A stretch of 64,000 nt of DNA from Abelmoschus esculentus (Eukaryota; Streptophyta; Magnoliopsida; Malvales; Malvaceae). Positions 33,607 to 45,460 of this stretch are shown piece by piece; positions within the stretch are counted from its first letter, which is position 1, and each line of letters starts with the position of its first letter. The translations under genes were made by a program, and so were the position numbers. A model generated the notes under the pieces. That model was not told the origin of the DNA and searched no databases. It saw only the letters and a program-made list of their open reading frames with translations. The stretch lies in the NCBI GenBank assembly GCA_035048815.1, contig JAUCBN010000001.1, positions 17,995,001 through 18,059,000 on the forward strand, written 5' to 3'.

Positions 33607-36186
33607 AATATTTTTGTGAGTCAGGCCTAATTTTTAATTGCATGTGGTATTTTTGCATTTTGAATAATGATATTAATTTTCTTCAATAGATTGTTGAACG
33701 AATTTTTCGATGGATGAGGATAGTTTTTCTTTTGTGTGATATATCTGTCATTCATGCATCAGCTCTCGATCCGAGCTTTTATCCTTGAGTGGGAGATAGA
33801 TATAATCCGACGTGATGCTCTCCAGCTCCGAGTTTTGGATTTATGTGTACTCTCGGTATTCTAACCTTACGCGTCGTGAGGTCTTAACGTCACAGTAGAC
33901 GGTAACGACAATTCGGGAACCTAGAGTCTAGATCCGACCCACATGTGTAGAGTGGAAACTTACCCCTATTAGAGCCAGACAAGGACCATAAGATAAGACA
34001 GTATGCTGCCAAATTGCCGCCAAATTAGGGTTTCTTTGTTTAACTACTCTTTGGTTATTTTTTGTGCAGCATAATATGCTCTCTTGTTAATTTTTGTGCA
34101 ACATAATATGCTCTCTGGTTATTTTTTATACAACATAAATTGTTCTCTGGTTATTTTTGCAATTTAAATTATTTTTATATAAATTTATTTTTGTTTATAT
34201 TATTAATTCACCATACTAAAATTTTTTGTGGTGTGTGTGTGAGTTCATATAGCATGCATTAGAGATATCGATTCATGAGCCAATTGTACAGACAATGGTT
34301 ATAAACTAAAAGGTTTGATAGACAAGAGGAAGATAATATGCCGATATGGACCGTATTTGAGAAGACTCAGTACGAGATCAGAATTGATGTTCGTGGAGAC
34401 CAAGCATCAATAATGCGAGGGTATTTTGGAAGACTTCAAGCATGGGGTACGTCTACCAAAATTAAGGGTAATTTGAGAATTTTTGTACGATAACACAAAG
34501 AGTCATTATCGATAAGGTTTCTTAGTTTGCTCTTAGGAGAATAGTTACGACACCAACAATATGAAATTTGCTACATTGTTTAAATGGGTGAAAAGAAATG
34601 GATTTATATGGGATTAACATTGTTCGAGCTTTAAGATGGGTACCGGGGCAAATGTAGGTATAAATGAGATGCAATAATTAGAAGACGAAGATAGTCAGAA
34701 AAAGGATATTTTGCATATTAATTAGGGGGATTCATAGGATTATTGAAAATTAGAGATAAAATTGTGAGCCTAAGATCGATGTCCAACTTTTATTAATGGC
34801 AAGAATTATTAAAGGATTGAGTTGAGAAATAGAAGAGAAAGTCAGAAGTACTACACGACATGCATAAAATCAGTTTGCTAGTTTTGAACCAGCATTTTAA
34901 GTGAAGGACAACATGTTGAAAGTCGGATCGAGTCAGTCACCAAGGCTAAGCAGAATAGAGTTAGTGATTAACTTCAGAACCAAGTACAGAAAATATCATA
35001 TATATATGGATTTTGCTTGATAAAGTTGCAGACTTATCAACAAATTTTCATCGACATACCAGTACAGTTGTCGAACCAGACTAAGCGAGCTGATCAACCA
35101 AGAAGCTCGAGCTAGATGTCTTTTATCAACAAATTGTCTTCTTCTTGTATTTAATCTTTTGGTTAAATGAGTGTTGTCTAATGATTAGCTCTTGAAATCG
35201 ATATCTCTTGCATTCATGTATTGTAGAGTAGATTTATATTTAAGTTATTTTACACAGTTCTATTAACATATAATTTTTTTTCATAATATCATTTCATTAT
35301 TCTGACAGGTTGGCATCTTCACATTACTGTATTCATGCATATGTTTATTTCATATTCTATATCATAATCGGCATTGCATTTTGAGAGGAATAAATATATT
35401 AAGATTAAAAACATCAGAAAGTTGTTGAGGATCACTTGGGTAGCATGAAAAAGATCAACTGGTCTTAGAATCATACATCAGTTTTCACACTGCTTGAAGT
35501 TAGGGAGATCAATAAAAAAGTCATCTAGATAGAATACGGATATGAGAGATTAAATGGAAATTCATTTCACATAAGGGTTCAGTTTAAAAGGATTCTTTTG
35601 TAAAAAAGAAGAAAAAAAAGAGAAAATAGGAAAAATACAAAAGAAATCTAAAAAAAAATGACAGTCGAGTTTAATAGCTAGAGCATCTATTGAAAATCTA
35701 GAAAATCAGAGTTTAAGTTATGAAAGCAGTAATAAAGCGTTTGATCATGATGCTGACAAATGGAGAAGATTTTGGGAATTTGTTCACCCTAAACGATGTA
35801 AGTGAGGGCAAATTTTGTAAAATCATGAAATTAATAATGTCATTTTGACGATGAAAACAAAAAAGGTCGGACTAAACAAGGGACAACTAAAGAAGAAATT
35901 ACATTGAGACTTCAAAAACCTAGAATTCAATATTGAAACAAAAGCAAGAAAGAACAAAGTTGAAAGTAGAAATGGGGTGGCTGAAACCAACCCCGATTTT
36001 TCTTGGTAAATGACAGACAGTCAAATCACAAGGGATCTAGTTGCACCTTTGGGACCGTTGCGGAGTAAGTCCTGAATCATCCCAATTGCTTTTACCCACG
36101 AGTATTGGGTGTCCTTTGTAAGGGAAGTTAGTTCAATTTATTTACTCATATACTTGTTTCATATATTTTTTTCTCGAGTGGCAAGC

Positions 36187-36225
<39 letters not shown>

Positions 36226-38490
36226 TATTCTTTAATTTTTTTTATTCTTTGATTTTTTTTGTTATGGGTTAATTTTTGATCACCCATACATATATGTAAA
36301 TATCAATTGCAGGTATAAATTTAAAACAAATTCATAAATCAACTTCACAAATGTAACTCGTTTCTACTTTATTTAAGCCAAAAGAAGGACATTAATGAGT
36401 GTTAAGGAATCACAAGAAAATCCTGGAAAAATTTCGAGTGAATTTCCTCTCAAGCATTGTTGACTAATGTCTTTGAATGAAGTGATAACCCAAAACTTGG
36501 TCCAATTGAAGGTTTCTGTTCTTTAATGATATCCAAGTATGGGATGATATTTGGAATTCTTTGATCTCCCTTCTCAAAGAAAGAAAATAAGAAAAAACAT
36601 CATTTATTGTCCCCTTCAAGCCTGATGTTTTTCCTTTGATTTAACCCAAACCAAATATCACCCCTACACTGGGGGCAAATAGGATGAAGATGTGTTTGAA
36701 AGTAAAGGACATTCAGGATGCCTTAAGAATAAGGGGCACGGAATAAAGTGAAGTACAAAACTAAGAAAAAAAATGAGTGATGAGACATTTTGAATTAACA
36801 CAGAAAAATGAAAAGAGAGTAAAAGTTTATTTCTGAGGAGTCAAGTTCAAATTGTTGATATGAAAGTTGAAGCAAACGACAAAAATGAAAAGAAATTTTT
36901 GTGTGATATTTTGATGGGACAAATCACTATCAAAAGAAGTGGTGAAAAAGAAATAACCTCTAGGGTAAAAATCCAAAAAGAACAGTATGGAGTGATCTAC
37001 AAAAAAAAGAGAGAAGAGAAGTGTTTCATCAGAGCATATTCAGATCAGTGCAATAATGATCCTTTATTTTACACTCTTGAATAATTATTTGAGCTTATAT
37101 ATCCTTTCTTTGGTAGCCATGAACCATAAACTACATTACAAGCCACAAAAGACCATTTTGACCATATACGGATATTAGAGTAAGGAGAGTTAGTCTTCAG
37201 AATACATCTCACATATCTGGGTTAACCTTTATTCAAGAGTTTCTAGTCTTCTAATGCTTGATCGAGATCAGAAAAGTGGACAAGATTGGGCATAGTAAGT
37301 TAGTGAGGCAAAGAGTGCCACTTAAATGGGGTAGAATTCAGAAAATGTGAATGTTTCTCCCAAAAGTCTAATAAATTGAAAAAAGGTCACATTAGAGTTG
37401 ATCTTTGCAAATTAGTTCGAAGACTTTGTTGTACTTGGTATTCAGAGACCTAATTTTGTTTTCTTGTTTGTCATGACAATCAAAATTTTTCAATGTTTTT
37501 AAAATTAGTAAAATTATTTTTTAAGCTTTTTTGCTTATCATTTTAATAAACATCTTGTAGATAAATTTATTAGATCCAAGAAATACAAAAGATTTTATGG
37601 GAATTACTATGATGTACTAACCCTTTAAGTGTAGGAGGAACAAATGGTGGCCTTGGTGCGTGAGTAATGATGCAAAGTCAGAGGAGGAACAAATAAAGCT
37701 CAGAATGCAAAAATATTAGAACAATAAAGATGAAACAAGTAAATTTGGAGCAAAAAGAGAAATTGACTATTATTTGGGACAAATATAGCCAGATCAATTC
37801 ATCAAGTGTGAAAATTGTTACTATTGAGACACCACTAGACAAAGAAGCTCTATAAGGTGAATGTCAGAATGAGAAAACGAAACAATTATGCTCAAATTTG
37901 AGTGCGACAATGCTACAACAGAGTGTTAAAAGAACATACTATGATGAGAAATTCAAAAGTTGAAGCAATAAAAATGATGATTTCCTTTAGAGCAGTGAAT
38001 AAATCTTCCCTAGAATAAATCTTCCTTGATACTCAAAAGGTTGTAAATACAAGAGAAAAGATCATATATTGAAGACAAGAACAAACGTCATTGAGATCGA
38101 GTTAGACTTCATTTGTTGCAAAAGAAGAAAGAAAGAAAAGGAAAAGAAAATAGAATAAAAGAAAGAAAAAAAATCTAAAGTTAAAACCTAAAAGGGCGCT
38201 TTAGAGCAAAAAGTAAAAATATTGAAAATTGAACCTGAGTGTAGGATGAGTTACTGTATCAATCAAAGAAGATATGTCGGGATATAAAGCAAATTATGAG
38301 CACTCTCTATAATTTAAAGTTTACCCAAGTGGTCTTCAATTAACATTCATGCATTATAATAGAAATGTTTGCATTAAGATCATATTAACAATGCATTATG
38401 TTTCTGTTAAACAAGATTCAGGAATTATTGAGAAATGATTCAAAGAATAACAACCAAAACAACAACAACAATTCAATCTTTCATGGGATA
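33607..38490 (+). other. Interior of element C without recognisable genes
   Basis: About 4.9 kb of A/T-rich sequence with stops in all frames. A frame at 36860-37084 (lysine- and glutamate-rich, 74 residues) is not recognisable. No RT, integrase, protease or zinc-knuckle motif is visible on either strand, so the element depends on others for movement. An (AT)n run lies at 36191-36221. Confidence 0.55.
36191..36221. repeat. (AT)n microsatellite
   Basis: About 31 bases of uninterrupted AT dinucleotide in the C interior. Confidence 0.9.
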
Positions 38491-39200
38491 CGAGGAATTT
38501 CATAATGAGAAGAACAACATCGGGTTCCATTACTTTTTGTTTGAAAAAAATTCATAATGAGAAGAACATCTTCAGAACCTGGAGAATTTCGTAATAAGAA
38601 GAACAACTCCAGATTTCCCAGAGACGAGGAATTTCATAATAAGAAGAACAACCTCAAGTTCCGTCACTTGATAAGTTTGAAAAAAATTCATAATGAGAAG
38701 AACAACTTCAAGCTTTGGATAATTTCATAATAAGAAGAACTCCAAATTCCATGGGGTACAAGGAATTTCATAGTGAGAAGAACAATCTCGGCTTCCATCA
38801 CTTTTTGTCTGAAGAAATTCATAATGAGAATAACATATTCAGACCTTGGAGAATTTTGTAATAAGAATAACAGCTCCAAATTTCCCGAAGACGAGGAATT
38901 TTATAATGAGAAGAACAACCTCGGTTTCTGTCACTTGATAAGTTTAAAGATATTCATAATAAGAAGAATAGCTTCAAACTTTGGAGAATTTCATAATAAG
39001 AAGAACAATTTCAAACTTTGGAGAATTTCATAATAAGGAGAACAGCTCCAAACTCTATAGGTTCCGAGGAATTTTATAATGAGAAGAACAACCTCGGATT
39101 CTATCATTTTTTGTCTAAAGAAATTCATAATGAGAAGAACAAATTCAGACCTTAGAGAATTTCATAATGAGAAGAACAACTCCATATTCCATTGTTAAAT
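38491..39200 (+). repeat. Tandem repeat in the 3' region of C: 134-bp unit of three 37-54 bp subunits
   Basis: The core GAATTTCATAATGAGAAGAAC recurs at about 38501, 38553, 38590, 38635, 38689, 38725, 38769, 38819, 38858 and 38901. Spacings cycle about 52, 37 and 45 bases, giving a 132-134 base higher-order unit, for about five units. A partial recurrence lies at 40070-40250. The position between interior and 3' LTR matches the hypervariable, satellite-generating 3' untranslated region described for Tat-lineage elements. Confidence 0.85.
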
Positions 39201-39575
39201 CCTTCGGGTCTTCAGTAAGTCCTTCGGACATGATGTTAAATCCTTCGGGTCATCAGTGAATCCTTCAAGTATGATGTTAAATCCTTCGGACATGATGTTA
39301 AGTCCTTCGGGCCACCACCTTCGGGAGTTATGATATAGTTTGCACAATCAAAAAGGCAATTCGATTTTAAATCCTTCGGGTCAGTAGTAAGTCCTTCGAG
39401 CATGACGTTAAGTCCTTCGGGCCGTCACCTTCGGGAGTGATGATATCGTTTGTACAATCAAAGAGGCAATTTGATCTTAAACCCATCGGGTCATTAGTAA
39501 ATCCTTCAGGTATGATGTTAAATCCTTCAGGTCATTAATAAGTCCTTCGACCATGATGTTAAGTCCTTCAGGCAT
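39195..39575 (+). repeat. TCCTTCGG minisatellite in the 3' region of C
   Basis: Alternating TTAAATCCTTCGGGTCATCAG and TAAGTCCTTCGGACATGATG-type units of about 20 bases, making a 40-base pair, repeated with gaps across 380 bases. A second longer phase contains CCTTCGGGAGTGATGATAT twice (about 39310 and 39430). It is a different unit from the 134-bp repeat beside it. Confidence 0.85.
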
Positions 39576-40069
39576 ATATCTTTGAAAATGATGAGAACTT
39601 TTCAAAGATTATCAAAATAAAATGATGATTTGTTGGAAATAAAAAATTAAAAGAAAAGATAAAGGAAAAAATTGAAAAGAAAAAAATATGGAAAAAAGAC
39701 AGAAAAAGAAAAAGAAAGAAAAAGAAATAACGTAGAATTAAAGATTCATGTTTTATGCAGGAGAATAAAACATTGAGCCAGATCAATCAGGTTAAACAAC
39801 CAATGGGTTCAGACGAAAATGTTCAAGCTTGAGCATAGAAGCGATGACAATGACAAATGAAAAGATAATTTTTCGATTTAATCCATGTTAAATTTGTATT
39901 AATTGATTACTTTTCTTTTTGCAAGATCAGAGATGAATTTGAATTACCGAGCTCACCCAGCAAAGAGGAGCTCATAATGAGAAGGATTTGATTATCGATG
40001 CTTTTGTAGAGAAAAGACTTAGAAATCAATGAGAAATGATCACCAACAACAATTCAAGTTTTCATGAGA

Positions 40070-40250
40070 TTCGAGGAATTTCGTAATAAGAATAACCTCG
40101 GGTACTATGAATTCTGATTTGTCTGGAGAATTTCGTAATAAGAAGAATAACTCCAGATTCTGGGAGGCGAGGAAATACAAATAAGAAGAACAGCCATGAC
40201 ATGTGATTTGCTTGAAGAAATTTCTAATGAAAAGAACAGCTTCAAGCTTC
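40070..40250 (+). repeat. Partial recurrence of the 134-bp repeat
   Basis: Units with GAATTTCGTAATAAGAAGAA, as at 38491-39200, separated from that block by the TCCTTCGG minisatellite and about 490 bases of unrelated sequence. Confidence 0.7.
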
Positions 40251-40334
40251 AGTAGCGTAGAAAAGTGGCCAAAAAGTCTAGATGAAACTCGTGTCTTTTC
40301 AGTCTTTGCTCTTCTTCTGTTCCACAGCATTGAG

Positions 40335-40348
40335 CAAAGAGGGGCAAC
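40335..40348 (+). other. Polypurine tract of element C
   Basis: CAAAGAGGGGCAAC directly before the right LTR start TATAATATCC. Confidence 0.7.
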
Positions 40349-42240
40349 TATAATATCCAAATTTTGTCATGGTATTTGAGAATAAATAAGACCACAAGTA
40401 AATATTAAATAAAAATAAATAAATAAATATTATGTAAGAAAATAAATAATAATAAACAAAAAATAAAAATAATAAAATATAAAAAAGAAACCGAATATGA
40501 TGGTGGTTACCATTATGGGGTGGTTAATAGGGGTTGCTTTGCTATTTCTTTGGGAGGGATTCATTCGGTAGGGAAGGAAAAAGATTGGATTGATGATGTT
40601 CTCACCTTTCGAAACCTGTGTTTTGGGGAAAATGACGATGAAATATGATATTAACAATTGAATTTAAGATTGGTATAGCATCTTGCATCTGTTTGGTGGC
40701 CTAATAGTAATCGTCACCTTACTCGTGTTTTCCACTTCTTATTTCGGTGGGGTTGGAGTTTTCTCATCTCATGGTTGGTCAAATTTTGTTCTCATTACTT
40801 TGATCTTGTGCATTATGGCCATGCTAATGCTCTGAGGTAAGCTAAAGCTTTAAGGGATGAATTACATGTGAGTGAAAAGAAGATTGTTGCTAACAAAGTC
40901 CCCCTGTTCTATCCATGGAAGAGAGGCTGACACTTGTCAGTGGATTGAAGTCGGTGGATCAAGTAATAAAAAATGTTATGGTGATGATCCTTGCCTTCTC
41001 CCAGATGGATATAAATTCTTATGCCTTGGCAAAGAAAGTAGGAGTGTAGATGTGCGCTCATTTAGAACTTTAGTTGGCATCGTCTTTGACTTTGGAATTT
41101 CTCAACGGATATTGTGAATTCCTTCCTACATACACTTCCTAGCAAGATGAATCTCAATTGTGAGAAAGTCTGTAAATTTTTCTTGGACCACTTATGCTTT
41201 GTAATTGAGTTTTTATGTTAAACCCCTTGTCCTTTAATTATTATATTTAATTGTTTAATTTATTTGAATGCTTGCATGTTTTTAAAATCCATATTGCATT
41301 ATTGTTTAGGAAGTCACATAATTAATACTTAGATAATTAAATTAGAGCTTTTTTAGGGTTAGTCGCTTTGATTAAATAATTAATTTTAAATAGGGAGAAA
41401 ATTATAGTAACGATAGCATTTTAATAATATACCTCAGATACACTAAGTGATCAGTCTTTTGACATAACATGACGTTGACCAAAAGAATATACTTTGGCAT
41501 CGCATTCGACGTGCCCTCGAAACCTAGAAAATGATAAATAATTTAAGGTTAGAATTTAATAATATTAAATAGGTAAATAATTAGAAACATCAATAGTATT
41601 ATTAATTTTATTCGGTGTCAAGATTATAGTGTCCGATCGTTCGAATGTTATCATAATACATTTGGTAAATTAATAATTAAATAGGATTTTAAATATTTAA
41701 TGAATGGAGCCTTCTATGTTAGAACTTAAAACGAATAAGATAATAATCAGTCATGCATTTAAAACCTTCTGGGGAAGAATTTATATTTCTTTAAATACGA
41801 GTTAAGGTTTCCTATCTAGAGGATGTCTTATTCAAGCTCGTATTTGAAAGAAATATTTTTTTTATCCAAAAGGATATTCTCATTCGAATGATTTTCATTT
41901 AACAATGACGAATTAAATTTATATTATTATTCGAAATGCTAAAGTGTCACGTGTAATTAAAATGTACCGATCTCGAGCGCTCGTAAGGGTCGTCCTTACG
42001 CGTAACCGACTCCTGAACCCAATTGTTTTAAAAATGAATCTCTGATTGGTTTTATGGTGTCTGGCCTAACAAAATGGCCGGTGGCGACTCCAAGTCATTT
42101 TTTTAAAATTCAAATAATATATGTTTTTTATATAAAATTTTAGTTTTCATAATTAATATTTAGAAGCAATGAAACTCAATTTTTTTAAATTCATTCATCA
42201 GGCTATTTTTCAAACGTTCGGTTTTAAAATGGTCGCGACA
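40349..42240 (+). repeat. Right (3') LTR of element C
   Basis: 1892 bases, TATAATATCC (from TGTAATATCC) to CGCGACA. It contains the empty site for B (GAGAGGCTGACACTTG, 40921-40936) and the 870 bases missing from the left LTR. A frame at 40872-41117 is shared with the left LTR but has no recognisable product. Confidence 0.85.
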
Positions 42241-42245
42241 GCTTG

Positions 42246-43498
42246 CATTTAGAGCTACCTCACTAAGCCTATTTTGCTTAAGCTCTATTTTTATCTTTGC
42301 AGAGAAATAAAGGCATTAAGGGTAGCATTTGGAGCAAGTGGTCCAAGGGGAAAGACTTTTCACATTTTGGTATGATTTGACAAAATAAATAGGACTTGAC
42401 AATATGTAAAACCATTCTCTTTTAGAGTGTGTTTTGATTTACCAAAAGAATTGTAAAAGCAACCTATAAACATGTTTTGCTTGTTGATTTGGTGGAATGA
42501 TATGTTGTTGAGTTTGCTTGAAGCATGATTGTTCTTGAGTAGCTATTAGAATTGAGTAAAGTTAGGAAGGATGCCTATAGATGTTATGGGGTCTATGATA
42601 GCTATAATCAATTGTTTAATTTGCTCTTAATGTTTAAGAATTATGCATATAGTTGATAGTGGTCAATGGTTAGGTCTTGAATGGGTTAAGTCTACTTAAA
42701 ATGACTAATTTTATGTTTCTGGGCATAGAGGTTTCGAAACTGATATGATTGGTATCGATACCCAAGGCTAAACAAGCCTAGGTTTCGAAACCTTGGGGTT
42801 CAATTTCGATACCAGAACCCTAAAGTTTCGAAACCTTCAAGGAGGTTTCGAAACCTTTGTCTTTTGGTAGTTAATTTGGTTAATGACACGTTAAAGTATC
42901 GATATAGGGATCAATTGTATCGATACTTCAGGTCTAATTATGGGTTCTTAGTTGCCGGAATTGCATATTAGTCCCGGATATTTTTCTATATTCAATTATG
43001 GTTGCTATGAAAGTCATTTTGGTTTGTAATCACACCTTGATACATGAAAGTGAATTAATTTCAAGTTGACTAAATTAATTCGGACGTAGTCCCTAGACTT
43101 TAAAGGTTTTACATTTTCGTCCCTAATTAGTGAAGCATGTAATTGATTATGTTAGAATGCTCCTTTTGGTTTGAAATTTATTATGAGAGCTCTTTATATG
43201 TTTAATTAAATTTTGATGGAATGAATTTCTACCATGCCAATAGAATTTAAAAGATTCACGTTTTAGTCCTTAACATACTCATGTATTTAACCGAGTGCTC
43301 GATTATGATTGGATTGCTTCTGTGCTTGTTTTGCATGAAATCGATATATGTAGGAACTTAATTATGCCTTTATATAAGAAAAAAATATATAACATTTTCA
43401 AGGTTATTTATTGGATCGGGCCTTCGCAGGTTTGGTTTGGTATTCCACGTGTAATCCATTAGAGTCAGTTTCGTCTAGGCCAGGCTAAGGGGGTTACA
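42246..43498. repeat. Solo LTR D, last segment
   Basis: Resumes after the C insertion with CATTTAGAGCTACCTCACT, matched at about 56083-56220 in the other D copy. It contains a palindrome cluster at 42730-42900 and ends GGGGGTTACA before GTTAG and satellite. Confidence 0.82.
42730..42900. promoter_or_regulatory. Cluster of TTCGAA / ATCGAT palindromes in LTR D
   Basis: Perfect 12-base palindromes GGTTTCGAAACC (42781 and 42844) and GGTATCGATACC (42751), with near copies at 42730, 42824 and 42893. Six related palindromes in 170 bases suggest protein binding sites in the LTR. Function is inference. Confidence 0.45.
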
Positions 43499-45460
43499 GT
43501 TAGAGCGTATACCATAATGGATGACCCTTCTCTTTGAGCATATGTCGCGATGAATGACCCGCTCTTCGAGCGTTTTTCGTTGTGAACGGTCCCTCTCTTT
43601 GAGCATATACCGTGCTAGACGACCCCTCTCTTTGAGCGTATGTCACAATGAATGACCCCTCTCTTCGAGTGCATATCATAATAAACAGTCCCTTTCTTAG
43701 TGTGTATACCTTGATGGACGACCCCTATCTTTGAGTGCATGTTATAATGAACGATCCCTTTCTTAGAGCGTAATCATGATGGACGAGTCCTCTCTTTGAG
43801 TGCATGTTGTGATGAATGACCCTTCTCTTCGAGTGCATGTCATAATGAACAGTCCCTTTCTTAGAGCGTATACCGTGATGAACGACCCTTCTCTTTGAGC
43901 GTATGTCGCGATGAATGACCACTCTCTTCAAGTGCATGTCATGGTGAACATGTCCCTTTCTTTGAACGTATACCTTGATGGACGACCATTCTCTTTGAGC
44001 GTAAGTCGCGATGAATGACCTCTCTCCTCGAGTGCATGTCATGGTGAATGGGTCCCTTTCTTAGAGCGTACACCGTGATGGATGACCCTTTTCTTTGAGT
44101 GTTTGTCACGAAGAATGACCTCTCTCATCAAGTGCATGTCATAATGAACGATCCCTCTCTTTGAGCGTATATCCCGTTGAATGACCCCGCTCTTTGAGTA
44201 CATGTCATGGTGAACGGTCCCTCTCTTTGAGCGTTTACCGTGATGGAGGACCCCTTTCTTTGAGCGTATGTCATGATGAATGACCCAAATTTTCAAGCGT
44301 ATGCCATAATGAATGGTACCTTTCTTAGAGCGTATATAGTAAAGGACGACCCTTCTCTTTGAGCGTATGTTGCGATGACTGACCACTCTCATTGAACATT
44401 TGTCATAATAAACGGTCTCTTTCTTAGATCATATGCCGTGATGGATGACCCCTCTCTTTTAGCGTATGTTGCGTTGAATTACCCCTCTCTTTGAATGTAT
44501 GACATGGTGAACGGTTCCCTCTCTTTGAGCGTATACCTTGATGGACTACCCTCTCTTTGAGCGTATGCTGGGATAAATGACCCCCCTTCGAGTGCATGTC
44601 ATAATGAATGGTCCCGTTCTTAAAGCGTATACCGTGATGGACGACCCTTCTCTTTAAGCGTATGCCGCGATGAATGACCCTCTCTTTGAGCATATACCGT
44701 TATGGACGACCCCTCTCTTTGAGCGTATGTCACGATGAATGATCCCTCTCTTCGAGTGCAAGTCATAATGTACGGTCCCTTTCTTAAAGCGTATACCGTG
44801 ATGCACGACCCCTATCTTTGAGCGTATGTCACGATGAATGACCCCTCTCTTTAAGTGCATGTCATGGTAAACGGTCCCTGTCATTGAACGTATGCCATGA
44901 TGGACGACCCCTCTCTTTGAGCGTGTGTCATTATGAATGACCCCTCTCTTTGAGTGCATGTTATAATGAACGGACCCTTTCTTAGAGCGGATACCGTGAC
45001 GGACAACCATTCTCTTTGAGCATATGTTGAAGTGAATGACCCCTCTCTTTGAGCCTTTATCATAGTGAACGGTCCCTCTCTTTGAGCATATACCATGGTT
45101 GACGACCCCTCTCCTTGAGCATATGTCGCGATAAATGACCCTCTCTTAGAGTTCATGTCATAATGAACGGTCTCTTTCTTAAAGCGTATACCGTGACTGA
45201 CGATCCCTCTCTTTGAGCATATATCACGATGAATGACCCTTCTCTTCAAGTGCATGTCATGGTGAACGGTCCCTCTCTTTGAGCATATACGGTGATGGAT
45301 GACCCCTAGCTTTGAGCGTATGTCGTGATGAATGACTTCTCTCTTCTAGTGCATGTCATAATGAATGATCCCTTTCTTAGAGCGTATACTGTGATAGACG
45401 ATCCTTCACTTTGAGTGTATGTCGCGATGAATGACCCCTCTCTTCGAGTGAAAGTCATAG
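43499..45460. repeat. 33-bp / 99-bp satellite array, segment 4
   Basis: Same three 33-bp variants as segment 1, starting with the right GTTAG copy of D and ending where LTR G begins. Unit order is mostly regular. Long periodic minus-strand frames arise from the 33-base period and are not treated as genes. Confidence 0.95.

Larger units (their letters stand above)
23181..42240 (+). mobile_element. Element C: Tat-like non-autonomous LTR retrotransposon with nested B and CRM-2
   Basis: The left LTR starts at 23181, is interrupted by B (23768-33148) and ends CGCGACA at 33585. A primer site TGGCGACTCCACTGTGGA follows (33589-33606). The interior runs to a polypurine tract at 40335-40348, and the right LTR is 40349-42240. 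The primer wording is of the kind I associate with arginine tRNA in Ogre/Tat elements. Tandem repeats just upstream of the 3' LTR are also a known habit of the Tat lineage. I find no gag, RT or integrase in the 6.7-kb interior, so it would be a large non-autonomous derivative. The left LTR lacks about 870 bases present in the right LTR (about 41205-42080). Confidence 0.8.
19558..43498. mobile_element. Solo LTR D with nested insertions E, C, B and CRM-2
   Basis: D starts TGTAATATCCCGATTTTGGG and ends GGGGGTTACA, flanked by GTTAG at 19553-19557 and 43499-43503, with satellite on both sides. Its own sequence is 19558-21272, about 22859-23175 and 42246-43498, roughly 3.3 kb in all. No primer site, polypurine tract or coding sequence belongs to it, so it is a solo LTR left by LTR-LTR recombination. 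The TGTAA...TTACA ends and long length fit Tekay/Del-type LTRs, which is inference. A related, broken copy is at 55224-56219 and preserves the uninterrupted version of the site where C inserted. D starts with TG on the + strand. Confidence 0.88.

Noticed and set aside
36860..37084. 74-codon lysine-rich frame in element C
   Set aside because: No homology recognised. Isolated in stop-rich sequence. Expected by chance in A-rich DNA.
40872..41117. 81-codon frame shared by both C LTRs (also at 33150-33376)
   Set aside because: Shared because the LTR is duplicated. Reading frame and length are not kept and no domain is visible.
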